DNA from: an uncultured Dysgonomonas sp.
GTDB taxonomy: Bacteria > Bacteroidota > Bacteroidia > Bacteroidales > Dysgonomonadaceae
Direction: 5' to 3'
NCBI GenBank assembly: GCA_937995835.1
Contig: CALKIV010000038.1
Coordinates: 1-42,627 of the forward strand
Length of the DNA: 42,627 bases
Part shown: positions 7,963 through 16,079 of the stretch, one piece after another
Layout: every line of letters begins with the position of its first letter
Numbering within the stretch: position 1 is the stretch's first letter
Program-made: the position numbers and the translations under genes
Notes under the pieces: model-generated
The model's input: the letters and a program-made list of their open reading frames with translations, nothing else
Told to the model about the DNA's origin: nothing
Database searches by the model: none

Positions 7963-7975
7963 AATATTTGGTTTT

Positions 7976-8431
7976 TTAGTAACGGTCGTTTTCGAACATT
8001 TCTCCCAAACGGATGAAGAAGTTTTTCTTTCTTCTAGGCATTCTGTTTTCTCTTTCCATCGAATGTAGTACATCTGCAAATCGTACGGCACCCCTGTCAG
8101 CAGCTCTCACCGCACGATAGATTGTTCCCCAATCGGGAAAGCCACAGACATTTCGGTCATCTATAAAAATATCTGCGTTCAATTTGCGAGATGCTCTTGT
8201 TGCATCCTCATCAGGATAGTTTTTATTGTATGCATAAAACTTCACCCCTTGACTTTCCACATAGTCAATGGCTTCTTGAAGTAAGTCTCCGGAACGTACG
8301 CTCCACAGTAAGAGGGTATGGCCATCTCTTTGCAATTCTTTCAATGTTTCTATTGCAAAAGGAATGGGTTTCCCTATTTTAGGATATTCGTGTTCCACAA
8401 TTGTTCCATCAAAATCTACTGCAATAATCAT
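7976..8431 (-). CDS. HAD superfamily hydrolase (BT0820-like)
   Basis: This 151-residue protein starts MIIAVDFDGTIVE, the HAD motif I with the two aspartates (Asp6, Asp8). Motif II is LLLWSVRSG and the acidic motif III/IV is IFIDDRNVCG (DD). It resembles the compact Bacteroides BT0820-type phosphatases. A basic tail (RMPRRKKNFFIRLGEMF) follows the core. It is 13 bases upstream of the GNAT gene on the same strand. The substrate cannot be told. Confidence 0.85.
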   Translation of the reverse strand: MIIAVDFDGTIVEHEYPKIGKPIPFAIETLKELQRDGHTLLLWSVRSGDLLQEAIDYVESQGVKFYAYNKNYPDEDATRASRKLNADIFIDDRNVCGFPDWGTIYRAVRAADRGAVRFADVLHSMERENRMPRRKKNFFIRLGEMFENDRY

Positions 8432-8448
8432 AGCTTTGTAATATTTAT

Positions 8449-8901
8449 TTATAAATTTTCTTCAGTCTCTATCTTCTTTTCTTCCGGATCCATCACCGAT
8501 TCTGTTGGATAACAAAAAGCAAATGCCAAGAGTGTAAAGCCCGACATATAGATGAAGTTTAGTGCTCCGATGAAGTAGAAACCTATAAAGTTAAGGATAA
8601 TAACACCATCGAGTGCTAACATCCTAAGTGTAAAAAGTGTTTGTAATTTTCTTAAAAAAAGCTCTATTTCTTCTTCCTTCGCCTTCTTATATTTATCATA
8701 AAACATCTTTAGGCTCAGAGGAATGACGATGATAGCGATGATTATGCCAAATCGCTCCATCGCAAAGTCATGCTCATTGGTTGACTTGCCAGTAACTCCA
8801 ACGAGGTATAACAAACCAATGCCGATGGCAAAAAGTGTAATCAGATTGACCCAGAAAATAATGGATAATTTTGTTTTTAGTTGTTTTTGCTCTCTTTTCA
8901 T
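8449..8901 (-). CDS. Hypothetical membrane protein, 150 residues
   Basis: No named family is recognised. A basic N-terminus is followed by four hydrophobic segments (about residues 10-34, 45-62, 92-110 and 113-130). Between the second and third lies a charged helix (KYKKAKEEEIELFLRKLQTL), and the C-terminal tail is acidic. The ATG shares one base with the recR stop codon (TAATG), so translation is probably coupled to recR. The conserved-looking layout suggests a real gene of unknown function. Confidence 0.7.
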   Translation of the reverse strand: MKREQKQLKTKLSIIFWVNLITLFAIGIGLLYLVGVTGKSTNEHDFAMERFGIIIAIIVIPLSLKMFYDKYKKAKEEEIELFLRKLQTLFTLRMLALDGVIILNFIGFYFIGALNFIYMSGFTLLAFAFCYPTESVMDPEEKKIETEENL

Positions 8902-9527
8902 TATCTCATTTTATATGAATCGTCAAACAATGTTCTGTTCAGGATAGAACGTCCCAACGTGATTTCGTCAGCATATTCTATTTCGTCTCCGATGGATACT
9001 CCTCTAGCCAAGATGGATACTTGTATGTTGTATGGTTGTAACTTTTTGTAGATGTAGAAGTTCGTTGTGTCGCCTTCCATGGTGGTGCTTAGTGCCAAAA
9101 CAACTTCCTTAATATTCCCTTTGGCCACACGATCGACTAAGGACTGAATCTGTAAGTCGGCAGGTCCAATACCATCAATGGGAGAGATTATTCCTCCCAG
9201 CACATGATAGAGCCCTTTGAACTGCATCGTGTTTTCTACAGCCATCACTTCTCTGATGTTTTCTACCACACAAATGGTGGATTCATCGCGAGACTTGTCT
9301 AAGCAGATGGGGCAGGTGTCATCGTCACAAATGTTATAGCACACTTGGCAATACTTAACTCCTTCTTTTAACTGCACTAATGAATCTGCCAACGAAAAAA
9401 CGGTGGCATTGTCTTGACGTAGCAGATGGAGAATAAGCCGTAAAGCCGTCTTTTTTCCTATTCCCGGTAGGCGTGAAACTTCTTCCACTGCATTCATTAG
9501 TAATTGTGATGGATATTTTTGATTCAT
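8901..9527 (-). CDS. recR: Recombination protein RecR
   Basis: RecR works with RecF/RecO to load RecA at single-strand gaps. At 208 residues the length is near normal. The helix-hairpin-helix segment (SRLPGIGKKTALRLILHLL) is near the N-terminus. The four-Cys zinc module is CQVCYNICDDDTCPIC. The Toprim domain follows, with TICVVEN and later VLALSTTMEGD, and the C-terminal Walker-like part ends the protein. A TATCTTTG -7 element lies 24 bases before the start. Confidence 0.96.
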   Translation of the reverse strand: MNQKYPSQLLMNAVEEVSRLPGIGKKTALRLILHLLRQDNATVFSLADSLVQLKEGVKYCQVCYNICDDDTCPICLDKSRDESTICVVENIREVMAVENTMQFKGLYHVLGGIISPIDGIGPADLQIQSLVDRVAKGNIKEVVLALSTTMEGDTTNFYIYKKLQPYNIQVSILARGVSIGDEIEYADEITLGRSILNRTLFDDSYKMR

Positions 9528-9550
9528 TTTCTTCTTTAAAAAACTAGCTA

Positions 9551-9558
9551 CAAAGATA
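9551..9558 (-). promoter_or_regulatory. -7 promoter element TATCTTTG of recR
   Basis: On the minus strand TATCTTTG matches TAnnTTTG, 23 bases before the recR ATG. No convincing -33 TTTG at 19-21 bases. Confidence 0.42.
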
Positions 9559-9559
9559 T

Positions 9560-9588
9560 AAAATAAAAAGCAGAGGTTTTTGCCCTCT
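9560..9588 (-). terminator. Intrinsic terminator of the 9615-10097 lipoprotein gene
   Basis: On the minus strand a 5-bp stem (9584-9588 with 9572-9576) is followed by a T-rich tract encoded by the A run at 9561-9569. The stem is short, so the call is modest. Confidence 0.5.
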
Positions 9589-9614
9589 ATTCATTTTAGT
9601 GTTTGTTGACACAA

Positions 9615-10097
9615 TCACTCTATGCCATTACTTTGTGCAAATTTTAGTTGTTGCTGTATGAAGGTTTCCACCTTTTTGCTGGTTACTTGCGAAGCTGCAT
9701 CGTATTTGTCAGCATAATTTTCAATCTCACTATCAGCTATTTCTTCGGTTATATTGGTAAATCTTAATCCGATGGAAACTTGATCTTTCATGCTTTTCAA
9801 GACTTCTAATACAGATTCTTGATATGCTTCTGCATCATCTGGAAGTTCTTGGACTGTGATAGTGTTGATGGACTCATCTAGTTGTGTTTGAATGCTTGCA
9901 CCTTTGTCCAAAATGGCTTTGATGGCATTGGCATCGCCCACTTTCTCTGCAGAGATCATCTCCTCAAAACTTTCTATCTCATCGATAGATTTATTGTAAT
10001 GGTCTACTATTTTCTTGTTCCAAGTTGTAGGGTCTATTCCTGTGCAAGAAGCGAGTAATGCTAAAAGGGAGAGTATCAGAAAAGTTTTCTTTATCAT
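9615..10097 (-). CDS. Hypothetical lipoprotein, helical
   Basis: A 160-residue lipoprotein with signal peptide and lipobox LLASC (Cys18). The mature part is almost all alpha-helix (for example KIVDHYNKSIDEIESFEEMI and EVLKSMKDQVSIGLRF), rich in Glu, Asp and Gln, with no catalytic motif. It resembles small helical periplasmic lipoproteins of unknown role. It is a single gene with its own -7 element (10126-10133) and a likely terminator. Confidence 0.72.
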   Translation of the reverse strand: MIKKTFLILSLLALLASCTGIDPTTWNKKIVDHYNKSIDEIESFEEMISAEKVGDANAIKAILDKGASIQTQLDESINTITVQELPDDAEAYQESVLEVLKSMKDQVSIGLRFTNITEEIADSEIENYADKYDAASQVTSKKVETFIQQQLKFAQSNGIE

Positions 10098-10125
10098 CTA
10101 GTTGTCCGTTTTTTATAAGTTTGGT

Positions 10126-10133
10126 CAAAGATA
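10126..10133 (-). promoter_or_regulatory. -7 promoter element TATCTTTG of the helical lipoprotein
   Basis: On the minus strand TATCTTTG lies 28 bases before the ATG at 10097. A -33 element is not clear. Confidence 0.42.
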
Positions 10134-10269
10134 TACACTTTGTATCTTCTATTGAAATAAAGGATATAAATATTTTCAGCAAGTTGTTCTACATTCTTTT
10201 TCTCATATTTTGAAAAATATGATCATTTTGATGTAACAATCTCTATCTTGCATTGTCGTATACTTTAGA

Positions 10270-10776
10270 ATGAGCAAAGAAGAATTTATACATACGGTGC
10301 TCCCATTGAGGAGAGAACTTGAAGGCTATGCATTTTCGTTTCTCAGAAATAAAGATGAGATCGACGATATTATGCAAGAGGTATATGTCAAGTTGTGGTG
10401 TATGCGTGATAAATTGAGCGAATATAATAGTATCAATGCGCTGTCATTTGTGATCACCAAGAACATGTGTATCAATAAGATCAATGCTCGAAAGCAGCAA
10501 TATTCTTATGATGCTGCCTATGAATCGAAAAGCAATGAACAACAGCCGGATGTGGCATTGATGGAAAAAGATGATCTGGCAACAGCATTAAATATTGTGG
10601 ATCAATTGCCCAGTCTGCAACAAGCTATTCTGAAAATGAGGCATCTGGAAGGGCTAGAAATTTCGGAGATTGTAGAGTTGACAGGCTGTGCTGAAGGAGC
10701 TGTGAGAACGAATTTGTCGAGGGCGAGAAATCGGGTGAAAACATTATTTATGGAGATCAATGGCAATGAAAAATGA
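10270..10776 (+). CDS. ECF-type RNA polymerase sigma factor
   Basis: This is a 168-residue two-domain sigma factor. Region 2 includes RNKDEIDDIMQEVYVKLW (about residues 37-54), which binds core polymerase and the -10 region. Region 4 includes LEISEIVELTGCAEGAVRTN (about 127-146), a helix-turn-helix for the -35 region. The next gene overlaps its end by 17 bases and encodes a one-pass membrane protein, the usual arrangement for a sigma/anti-sigma pair. No TonB receptor (SusC-like) gene is near, unlike many Bacteroidota ECF loci. Confidence 0.93.
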   Translation: MSKEEFIHTVLPLRRELEGYAFSFLRNKDEIDDIMQEVYVKLWCMRDKLSEYNSINALSFVITKNMCINKINARKQQYSYDAAYESKSNEQQPDVALMEKDDLATALNIVDQLPSLQQAILKMRHLEGLEISEIVELTGCAEGAVRTNLSRARNRVKTLFMEINGNEK

Positions 10777-11362
10777 AACTTATATAGAAAAATTGATAGA
10801 GGACTTCTTTGAGGGGAAAACTTCTATTGCTGAGGAAAAAAAGTTGTTTGAGTACTTCTCGGGGGACAATGTGTCTGAAAATCTGATGAAATATCAAACA
10901 CTGTTCAATTATTTTGAGAAGGATATTGCAGAAGAATTGGAACAGATAGAAGATCAGCCTATTGAAGAGGAAGACCGAGTGGATAAACGGATACTCAATA
11001 AAAAAAGATTGTTCGCTTTTATTACTATCGCTGCCTCCTTATCGCTTGTTTTATGGTTAAGTCCTTTAGGAGACTTGATAAAAGTTAATCCTTATAAGGG
11101 AAGTTATGCGATGGTGAATGGAGAAAAAGTATACTTGACCGATGCCAATGCACTCGAACAGATGGAAAAAGAAGTAATGGATGAAATTGCAAAGCAAGAG
11201 GAAGGTGTGGCGGATATTTTTCAAGAAGTTAATGCTAAGCAAAAAAGATTGGCTTGTTTAGAAAACGAAAGTTTTAGGCAAGAAGCCAGTTATGAGGAAA
11301 TGGAAAAAGAAATAAACAATAAAATTAAAAGATATGAAAAACTTATACAAAATGCTAATTAG
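10760..11362 (+). CDS. Single-pass membrane protein, likely anti-sigma factor
   Basis: A 200-residue protein with a cytoplasmic N-terminal part (1-84). Its start (KLIEDFFEGKTSIAEEKKLF) resembles the N-terminus of FecR-type anti-sigma factors. One transmembrane helix lies near residues 85-105. A periplasmic part follows: a short segment GSYAMVNGEKVYL, then a long charged coiled-coil (about 130-200). There is no FecR domain. The ATG at 10766 is an alternative start. The overlap with the sigma gene and the topology support an anti-sigma role by inference; sequence similarity alone is weak. Confidence 0.7.
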   Translation: MAMKNETYIEKLIEDFFEGKTSIAEEKKLFEYFSGDNVSENLMKYQTLFNYFEKDIAEELEQIEDQPIEEEDRVDKRILNKKRLFAFITIAASLSLVLWLSPLGDLIKVNPYKGSYAMVNGEKVYLTDANALEQMEKEVMDEIAKQEEGVADIFQEVNAKQKRLACLENESFRQEASYEEMEKEINNKIKRYEKLIQNAN

Positions 11363-11735
11363 CTTTATGCTACTAGGCATGGCTGTGCCTATGCTAGGGC
11401 AAAAGAACCTAGAGAAGTGGGTGGATAAGTGCGAAAAGATGAAATCAGTAGATATTACTGTGATTAAAAAACGTGATCCCGATACGGGGAAGTGGGAAAA
11501 AGATTTAATGACTATCAGATTTAGCAATAATGAAGAGTTATATGGTGAATTGCTAGATGCTTGTGCTAAGGATGAGGAGGGTGCTTATGATGTGATAAAG
11601 ACGAGAAAAGATGGGAGAAATATTCCTCAAATTTATAGTTTTAAGACAGGAAAACTAAAGACAAAATATCTTTTCAATAGGAGTGCGGCAGGAGCTGTAA
11701 TGGTGACTGTTGTCAAAGAAGATTTTGATGAATAA
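11334..11735 (+). CDS. Small secreted protein of an ECF sigma cassette
   Basis: A 133-residue exported protein. Its signal peptide covers about residues 1-22 (KNLYKMLISFMLLGMAVP, then MLGQ). The mature part is short and charged, with DPDTGKWEKDLMTIRFSNNE and DVIKTRKDGRNIPQIYSF. It looks like one of the small Bacteroides DUFs, but I cannot name it with certainty. It overlaps the putative anti-sigma gene by 29 bases, so it is very likely the third gene of that operon. The n-region lysines favour the start at 11334 over the internal ATG at 11352. Confidence 0.72.
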   Translation: MKNLYKMLISFMLLGMAVPMLGQKNLEKWVDKCEKMKSVDITVIKKRDPDTGKWEKDLMTIRFSNNEELYGELLDACAKDEEGAYDVIKTRKDGRNIPQIYSFKTGKLKTKYLFNRSAAGAVMVTVVKEDFDE

Positions 11736-11799
11736 AAGAAGACGATAAGCACTACAAAAATTCTTTATAGAAGGACAGAGGATAGGGTGATAAATACTA

Positions 11800-12402
11800 C
11801 TATTTCTCTGTCTTTCGCCATGTATGTGGGTCGATAGAATTGGGATTGCTCCAGATATTTATCTTTTTTTCTCTAGCTTTCTTCTCCAATGCGTGGTAGG
11901 CTGTGTTTTTGTTATATTTATAAACCCATGCCAAGCCTGTGGTTAATAAGTTTTCATTTACATTCATATCATCAATGTAGAGCACTCCTAATATTCTATC
12001 ATACTGATCTATACCTATGATTGCCACACTGGCATACTTGTTCATTGTAAGTTTTTCTACATATTCACGAGCTTCATCTCCATGTTCTTGACCTATTTCT
12101 GGGCAGTCGATACCATCTAATCGAATTTTGCGTTTTTTGCCGTTATTGTCTAGCAGAGTAACTGTGTCGCCATCTGCCACCCTTACAATTTTTCCAGTCA
12201 ATCGCTTATTAGCAGTTATGTCTTCTGTGCTTTTTTTATTTTCAACCGGTGTTAATCGAGATTCTAACTCAGTCTTTAGCATCGCTAAGCCCTCGCGAAC
12301 ATATTCGTTGCCTTGTCCCCAGTAGGTAATGAAAGCTACAAGTGCGATGATTACAAGGTATTTGAACTGTCTCTTTAGTTTTTTAATTGTCTTTTTGTCC
12401 AT
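11800..12402 (-). CDS. Membrane-anchored thermonuclease (SNase) family protein
   Basis: This 200-residue protein has an N-terminal membrane anchor (about 11-29) with a basic cytoplasmic tail, then a linker and an SNase/OB-fold domain from about 65. Staphylococcal-nuclease residues appear conserved: Arg in KKRKIRLDGIDCPE (Arg35 equivalent), Asp and Glu in the same block (Asp40, Glu43), and Arg in IDQYDRILG (Arg87). It should be a calcium-dependent phosphodiesterase acting outside the inner membrane. It is a single gene with a consensus promoter. Confidence 0.9.
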   Translation of the reverse strand: MDKKTIKKLKRQFKYLVIIALVAFITYWGQGNEYVREGLAMLKTELESRLTPVENKKSTEDITANKRLTGKIVRVADGDTVTLLDNNGKKRKIRLDGIDCPEIGQEHGDEAREYVEKLTMNKYASVAIIGIDQYDRILGVLYIDDMNVNENLLTTGLAWVYKYNKNTAYHALEKKAREKKINIWSNPNSIDPHTWRKTEK

Positions 12403-12422
12403 GGATGAAAATTATTAGCGAG

Positions 12423-12453
12423 CAAAGTTAAGCTATCAAAGCAAGTTTGCAAA
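12423..12453 (-). promoter_or_regulatory. Bacteroidota promoter of the SNase-family gene
   Basis: On the minus strand TTTG (12450-12453) lies 19 bases before TAACTTTG (12423-12430), matching the phylum consensus. The -7 element is 20 bases before the ATG at 12402. Confidence 0.65.
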
Positions 12454-12477
12454 ATCGCTCTTTACAATTATATTTTG

Positions 12478-12485
12478 TATTTTTG
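12478..12485 (+). promoter_or_regulatory. -7 promoter element TATTTTTG of rarA
   Basis: TATTTTTG fits TAnnTTTG. Transcription from it would begin near 12492, after the upstream in-frame TTG at 12490, which supports the ATG at 12514 as the rarA start. Confidence 0.5.
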
Positions 12486-12513
12486 ATGATTGAACATTGA
12501 AAGAAAAATAGTC

Positions 12514-13785
12514 ATGAGCCAACCATTAGCAGAACGTTTACGACCAAAATCATTGGATGAATACATCGGCCAAAAACATTTAGTGGGCGAGGGAGCCATC
12601 CTACGCAAGATGATTGATTCGGGAAGAGTGCCCTCATTTCTTTTATGGGGACCTCCCGGGGTAGGTAAAACGACTCTGGCTCAGATTATAGCCAACACAC
12701 TAGATACGCCTTTTTATACGTTGAGTGCGATCAATTCAGGGGTTAAGGATGTGCGTGAGGTGATTGATACTGCACAAAAAAATAAATTCTTTAGTACCTC
12801 CAGTCCTATCTTGTTTATTGATGAGATACATCGTTTCTCCAAATCGCAACAAGACTCGCTTCTGCATGCTGTGGAAACAGGTGTAGTCACCTTGATAGGG
12901 GCTACGACAGAGAATCCTTCGTTTGAGGTTATTCGTCCTTTGTTGTCTAGGTGTCAGCTCTATGTCTTGAAGTCGTTGGACGAATCAGACCTGAAAGAGT
13001 TGATTCAAAGAGCGATTACACAGGATGAAATATTGAAAACAAGAAATGTAAAGATAGCAGAAGATAATGCGCTGCTTCGCTTTTCGGGTGGAGATGCTCG
13101 TAAGTTATTGAATATCTTAGATCTTGTAATCACTGCTGATTTGAGCGATGAAGTCGTTATAACTGATAAGATTGTGACAGAGCGACTACAGGAAAATCCG
13201 GCAGCCTATGACAAAGGAGGCGAGATGCATTATGATATTATATCAGCCTTTATAAAGTCCATCAGAGGTAGTGATCCTGATGCAGCCATTTATTGGTTGG
13301 CAAGGATGGTGGCAGGGGGGGAGGATCCTAAATTTATTGCTCGTCGTTTGGTGATTTCGGCTGCTGAAGATATTGGTCTAGCCAATCCCAATGCCTTATT
13401 GATAGCTAATGCTGCTTTTGATTCATTGCAAAAGATAGGCTGGCCAGAGGGTAGGATAGTACTTGCTGAAGCAACTATTTACTTGGCCTCTTCGCCCAAA
13501 AGTAATTCTGCCTATTTGGCAATAGATAAGGCGATCGCTTATGTTAATGAAACGGGAAATCTGCCTGTTCCTTTACATCTTCGCAATGCACCTACCAAGC
13601 TGATGAAGGAGCTTGAATATGGAAAAAATTACATTTATCCTCATGATTTTCCGGGAAACTTTGCAGAACAAGATTATATGCCTCAAGAAACTTCAGGTAA
13701 ACTATTTTGGACGCCACAACAAAATGCAGCAGAGGTGAAACATGTAGATTTCTTGATGAAAAGGTGGAAAAAGAGATATAAGTAA
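12514..13785 (+). CDS. rarA: Replication-associated recombination protein A (RarA/MgsA)
   Basis: A 423-residue AAA+ ATPase acting at stalled replication forks. It begins MSQPLAERLRPKSLDEYIGQ, the usual family start; an in-frame TTG 24 bases upstream is less likely. Walker A is GPPGVGKTT, Walker B is ILFIDEIHRF, sensor 1 is LIGATTENPSF and the arginine finger region is LLSRCQLY. The C-terminal tetramerisation domain includes KSIRGSDPDAAIYWLARM and the DIGLANP motif. It converges with the zinc ABC ATPase gene, with 3 bases between the stop codons. Confidence 0.96.
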   Translation: MSQPLAERLRPKSLDEYIGQKHLVGEGAILRKMIDSGRVPSFLLWGPPGVGKTTLAQIIANTLDTPFYTLSAINSGVKDVREVIDTAQKNKFFSTSSPILFIDEIHRFSKSQQDSLLHAVETGVVTLIGATTENPSFEVIRPLLSRCQLYVLKSLDESDLKELIQRAITQDEILKTRNVKIAEDNALLRFSGGDARKLLNILDLVITADLSDEVVITDKIVTERLQENPAAYDKGGEMHYDIISAFIKSIRGSDPDAAIYWLARMVAGGEDPKFIARRLVISAAEDIGLANPNALLIANAAFDSLQKIGWPEGRIVLAEATIYLASSPKSNSAYLAIDKAIAYVNETGNLPVPLHLRNAPTKLMKELEYGKNYIYPHDFPGNFAEQDYMPQETSGKLFWTPQQNAAEVKHVDFLMKRWKKRYK

Positions 13786-13788
13786 AAA

Positions 13789-14565
13789 TCAATCATCGCA
13801 ACAGTCGCATCCTTCATGTTTCCCCAGTACTCGGTGAGGGAAGTCTCCATGACCTACAATGTCGATGGGGCAATTGTATGTTTGATTGATCCATTCTGCC
13901 GATACATTTGTTCCAGCGTGGTAATGCAATCCTCCATTGACGCAAGCGATGTTTTTTACGATGGAAAGTACCGTGCCAACATCATGAGAAACCATGATAA
14001 TGGCAGTGGTCTTATTCAAATCTTCAAGTATTTTATAAAAACTACTTTCAAACTTTTTGTCTACATAAGAGTTGGGCTCGTCTAAAATCAAAAGCTCAGG
14101 ATTGTCTACTATGGCTCTTCCCAGGAGCGTACGTTGCAACTGTCCTCCTGAAAGTTCACCTATAGGTTTTTTCATTTTGTCGCCTAAGCCCATTTGCTCG
14201 GCAACTTCTTTGGCTCTCTCTTTTTGTTCTTTGGTGTAGGATGTAAAGCTATTTTTAATCGAAATTCCCGATAGAATCACCTCTAAAATAGAAATTGGGA
14301 ATTTTTTATCTATCTGATTTATTTGTGGCAGATAGCCTATCTTTATTTTTTCTTTCTTTTGTCCGTTGTTAAAAAAAAGAATTTCTCCGTTATTAGAGTC
14401 CTTAAGTCCCAAGATTGTTTTCAAGAGTGTCGTTTTGCCACCTCCGTTGGGGCCAATAATACCCAAAAAATCATTCTCGAACACCGAGAGATTGACTCCT
14501 TTCAGCGTGGGTGGATTATTGTTATAACCAACAGTGATATCTTTTAACTCCAGTATTTTATTCAT
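13789..14565 (-). CDS. znuC: Zinc-type metal ABC transporter ATP-binding protein
   Basis: A 258-residue ABC ATPase of the manganese/zinc uptake family. Motifs: Walker A GPNGGGKTTLLK (about 38-49), Q-loop in GYLPQINQ, signature LSGGQLQR, Walker B LLILDEPNSYVD and the switch His in VSHDVG. The C-terminal tail carries HEGCDCCDD, a likely metal-binding cluster, plus several His residues before it. It overlaps znuA by 8 bases. No membrane permease follows: the next gene is convergent rarA. Zinc specificity is inferred from the partner's His-rich loop. Confidence 0.9.
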   Translation of the reverse strand: MNKILELKDITVGYNNNPPTLKGVNLSVFENDFLGIIGPNGGGKTTLLKTILGLKDSNNGEILFFNNGQKKEKIKIGYLPQINQIDKKFPISILEVILSGISIKNSFTSYTKEQKERAKEVAEQMGLGDKMKKPIGELSGGQLQRTLLGRAIVDNPELLILDEPNSYVDKKFESSFYKILEDLNKTTAIIMVSHDVGTVLSIVKNIACVNGGLHYHAGTNVSAEWINQTYNCPIDIVGHGDFPHRVLGKHEGCDCCDD

Positions 14566-15451
14566 CTTGTGCAGCTATCGCTTTCGCTATTTTTATCATT
14601 TCATCGTGCCATTGGTACGAAAGTAGATTGATCGGATATGTTTTAGCTCCTATCTGTTCAGCTATTATTTCTGCATTCTTAATGTCAAATTCCTGCTGTA
14701 CTAAAACGGCTTTTACTCCTTTTTCTTTAGCCTGGTCGATGAGCTTTTTCAATTGTGCAGGGGCAGGATTTTTTCCTTCATGCTCAATGCTTAGCTGTTC
14801 TAGCCCGTATTCGCGCGCAAAATAGCTCAAAGAAGGATGATAGATGACAAAAGATTTAGTACTTGTTTTTGAGAAAATATTCTCAATAATGCTGTCTGTA
14901 TCGTTAATTCTCGTGATTTCTTCTTGATAGTTGTTAGTGTAAACTATCTCGTTTGCTGGATCAATACGCTTCATTGCATCTAGCATATTCGACATCGTAA
15001 CCTTTGCAGAAGTGATGGAACTCCAGTAGTGAGGGTCGCCTCCAGCATGTGAATGATAGTGTCCATGTTCTTCGTCATGATGATCATGCGCTTCTGCAAT
15101 AATATCAATACCTTTAGAGCAGTCGATAATGTTTAGTTTACTCTCATTCTGCACCTTATCTACCAAAGTGTTTTCTATTCCCAAGAAACCAATCTTAAAG
15201 TAAGCCTTGCTATTTGCTAGGGCTACCATTTGCGATGGAGCAGGGTCGAAACTTTCAGGATTAACTCCCTCTGGTACTAAGCTTGTAACGGTGTATTTAT
15301 CTCCAACAATCTGCTCAAGAAAATATCTTTGAGGTTCAATTGTTACCGATAGATTCGTTGAATTTTCCTTATTCTTGCTGCAAGAAAAGAACAAGCCAGT
15401 AGCAATGAGAAAGATAAATATGCTTAATTTATTTATTTTTAGTGATATCAT
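14558..15451 (-). CDS. znuA: Zinc ABC transporter substrate-binding lipoprotein
   Basis: A 297-residue cluster A-I (ZnuA/TroA) binding protein. The signal peptide ends in lipobox LFFSC (Cys24). A His/Asp/Glu-rich loop (HDHHDEEHGHYHSH, about residues 122-135) is typical of zinc rather than manganese binders. It is followed by DPHYW with the family metal-ligand His, then a second ligand region near IYHPSLSYF and later SIEHEGK. It overlaps the carbonic anhydrase gene by 23 bases upstream and znuC by 8 bases downstream. Confidence 0.93.
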   Translation of the reverse strand: MISLKINKLSIFIFLIATGLFFSCSKNKENSTNLSVTIEPQRYFLEQIVGDKYTVTSLVPEGVNPESFDPAPSQMVALANSKAYFKIGFLGIENTLVDKVQNESKLNIIDCSKGIDIIAEAHDHHDEEHGHYHSHAGGDPHYWSSITSAKVTMSNMLDAMKRIDPANEIVYTNNYQEEITRINDTDSIIENIFSKTSTKSFVIYHPSLSYFAREYGLEQLSIEHEGKNPAPAQLKKLIDQAKEKGVKAVLVQQEFDIKNAEIIAEQIGAKTYPINLLSYQWHDEMIKIAKAIAAQDE

Positions 15452-16079
15452 ATATTCTCTTGATTTTGTTTAGCTCACCTTCAAAGTCTATATGTAGATC
15501 ATGAAGTTTTGCATCATGAATGTCAAATACCCATCCGGCCACCTTAGGATAGCCTTGTTGGTGATACGATTTTTGCACTTCTGCCGTTTTTATCACGTTC
15601 AGACATTGTTCATAAGTGTTTAGCTCAACCAAACGTCGGTTTCTTGCTTCGGGATCTTTTATAGCATCTAATTCCGTTTGATGAAGACGATACACATCAC
15701 GAATGCAACGTAGCCACGGATTTAGAATGCCATAGTCTAGGTTTTCCATTGCAGCTTTTATGCCTCCACAGCCATAGTGTCCACAGACAATAATATACTT
15801 CACTTTAAGATACTCTACTGCATAATTAATCACGGAAAGAGCGTTCAAATCGGTATTTATCACCATATTGGCAATATTACGATGGATAAAAACCTCTCCG
15901 GGTTTTAGACCCATCACTTGATTGGGGTGCACTCTACTGTCAGAACAACCAATGTATAGGAAGTCTGGATGTTGTTCTGCTACCAATAATTTAAAGAGTC
16001 CTGGATTATCTAGTTTGTTTTTCTCTATCCATTTTCTGTTCGACTCAAATATATTGTCATACTTTTCTTGATCAGTCAT
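15429..16079 (-). CDS. can: Beta-class carbonic anhydrase
   Basis: This 216-residue zinc enzyme interconverts CO2 and bicarbonate. The zinc ligands are visible: Cys45 in GCSDSR, His101 and Cys104 in GHYGCGG; the catalytic dyad is Asp47-Arg49. The length and the PWLRCIRDVY region match the Escherichia coli Can type. It sits between coaE (8-base overlap) and the zinc importer genes (23-base overlap), so a zinc enzyme and zinc uptake are made from one transcript. Confidence 0.95.
   Translation of the reverse strand: MTDQEKYDNIFESNRKWIEKNKLDNPGLFKLLVAEQHPDFLYIGCSDSRVHPNQVMGLKPGEVFIHRNIANMVINTDLNALSVINYAVEYLKVKYIIVCGHYGCGGIKAAMENLDYGILNPWLRCIRDVYRLHQTELDAIKDPEARNRRLVELNTYEQCLNVIKTAEVQKSYHQQGYPKVAGWVFDIHDAKLHDLHIDFEGELNKIKRIYDITKNK

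Noticed and set aside
7963..8091. N-terminal extension of the GNAT at 7426-7962
   Set aside because: It would overlap the HAD hydrolase gene and has no family similarity; the ATG at 7962 gives a normal GNAT start.
11774..11812. Inverted repeat with 7-bp outer arms between the ECF cassette and the SNase gene
   Set aside because: The loop region is long with mismatches and no T run follows on either strand; it lies partly in the SNase coding end, so I do not call a terminator.
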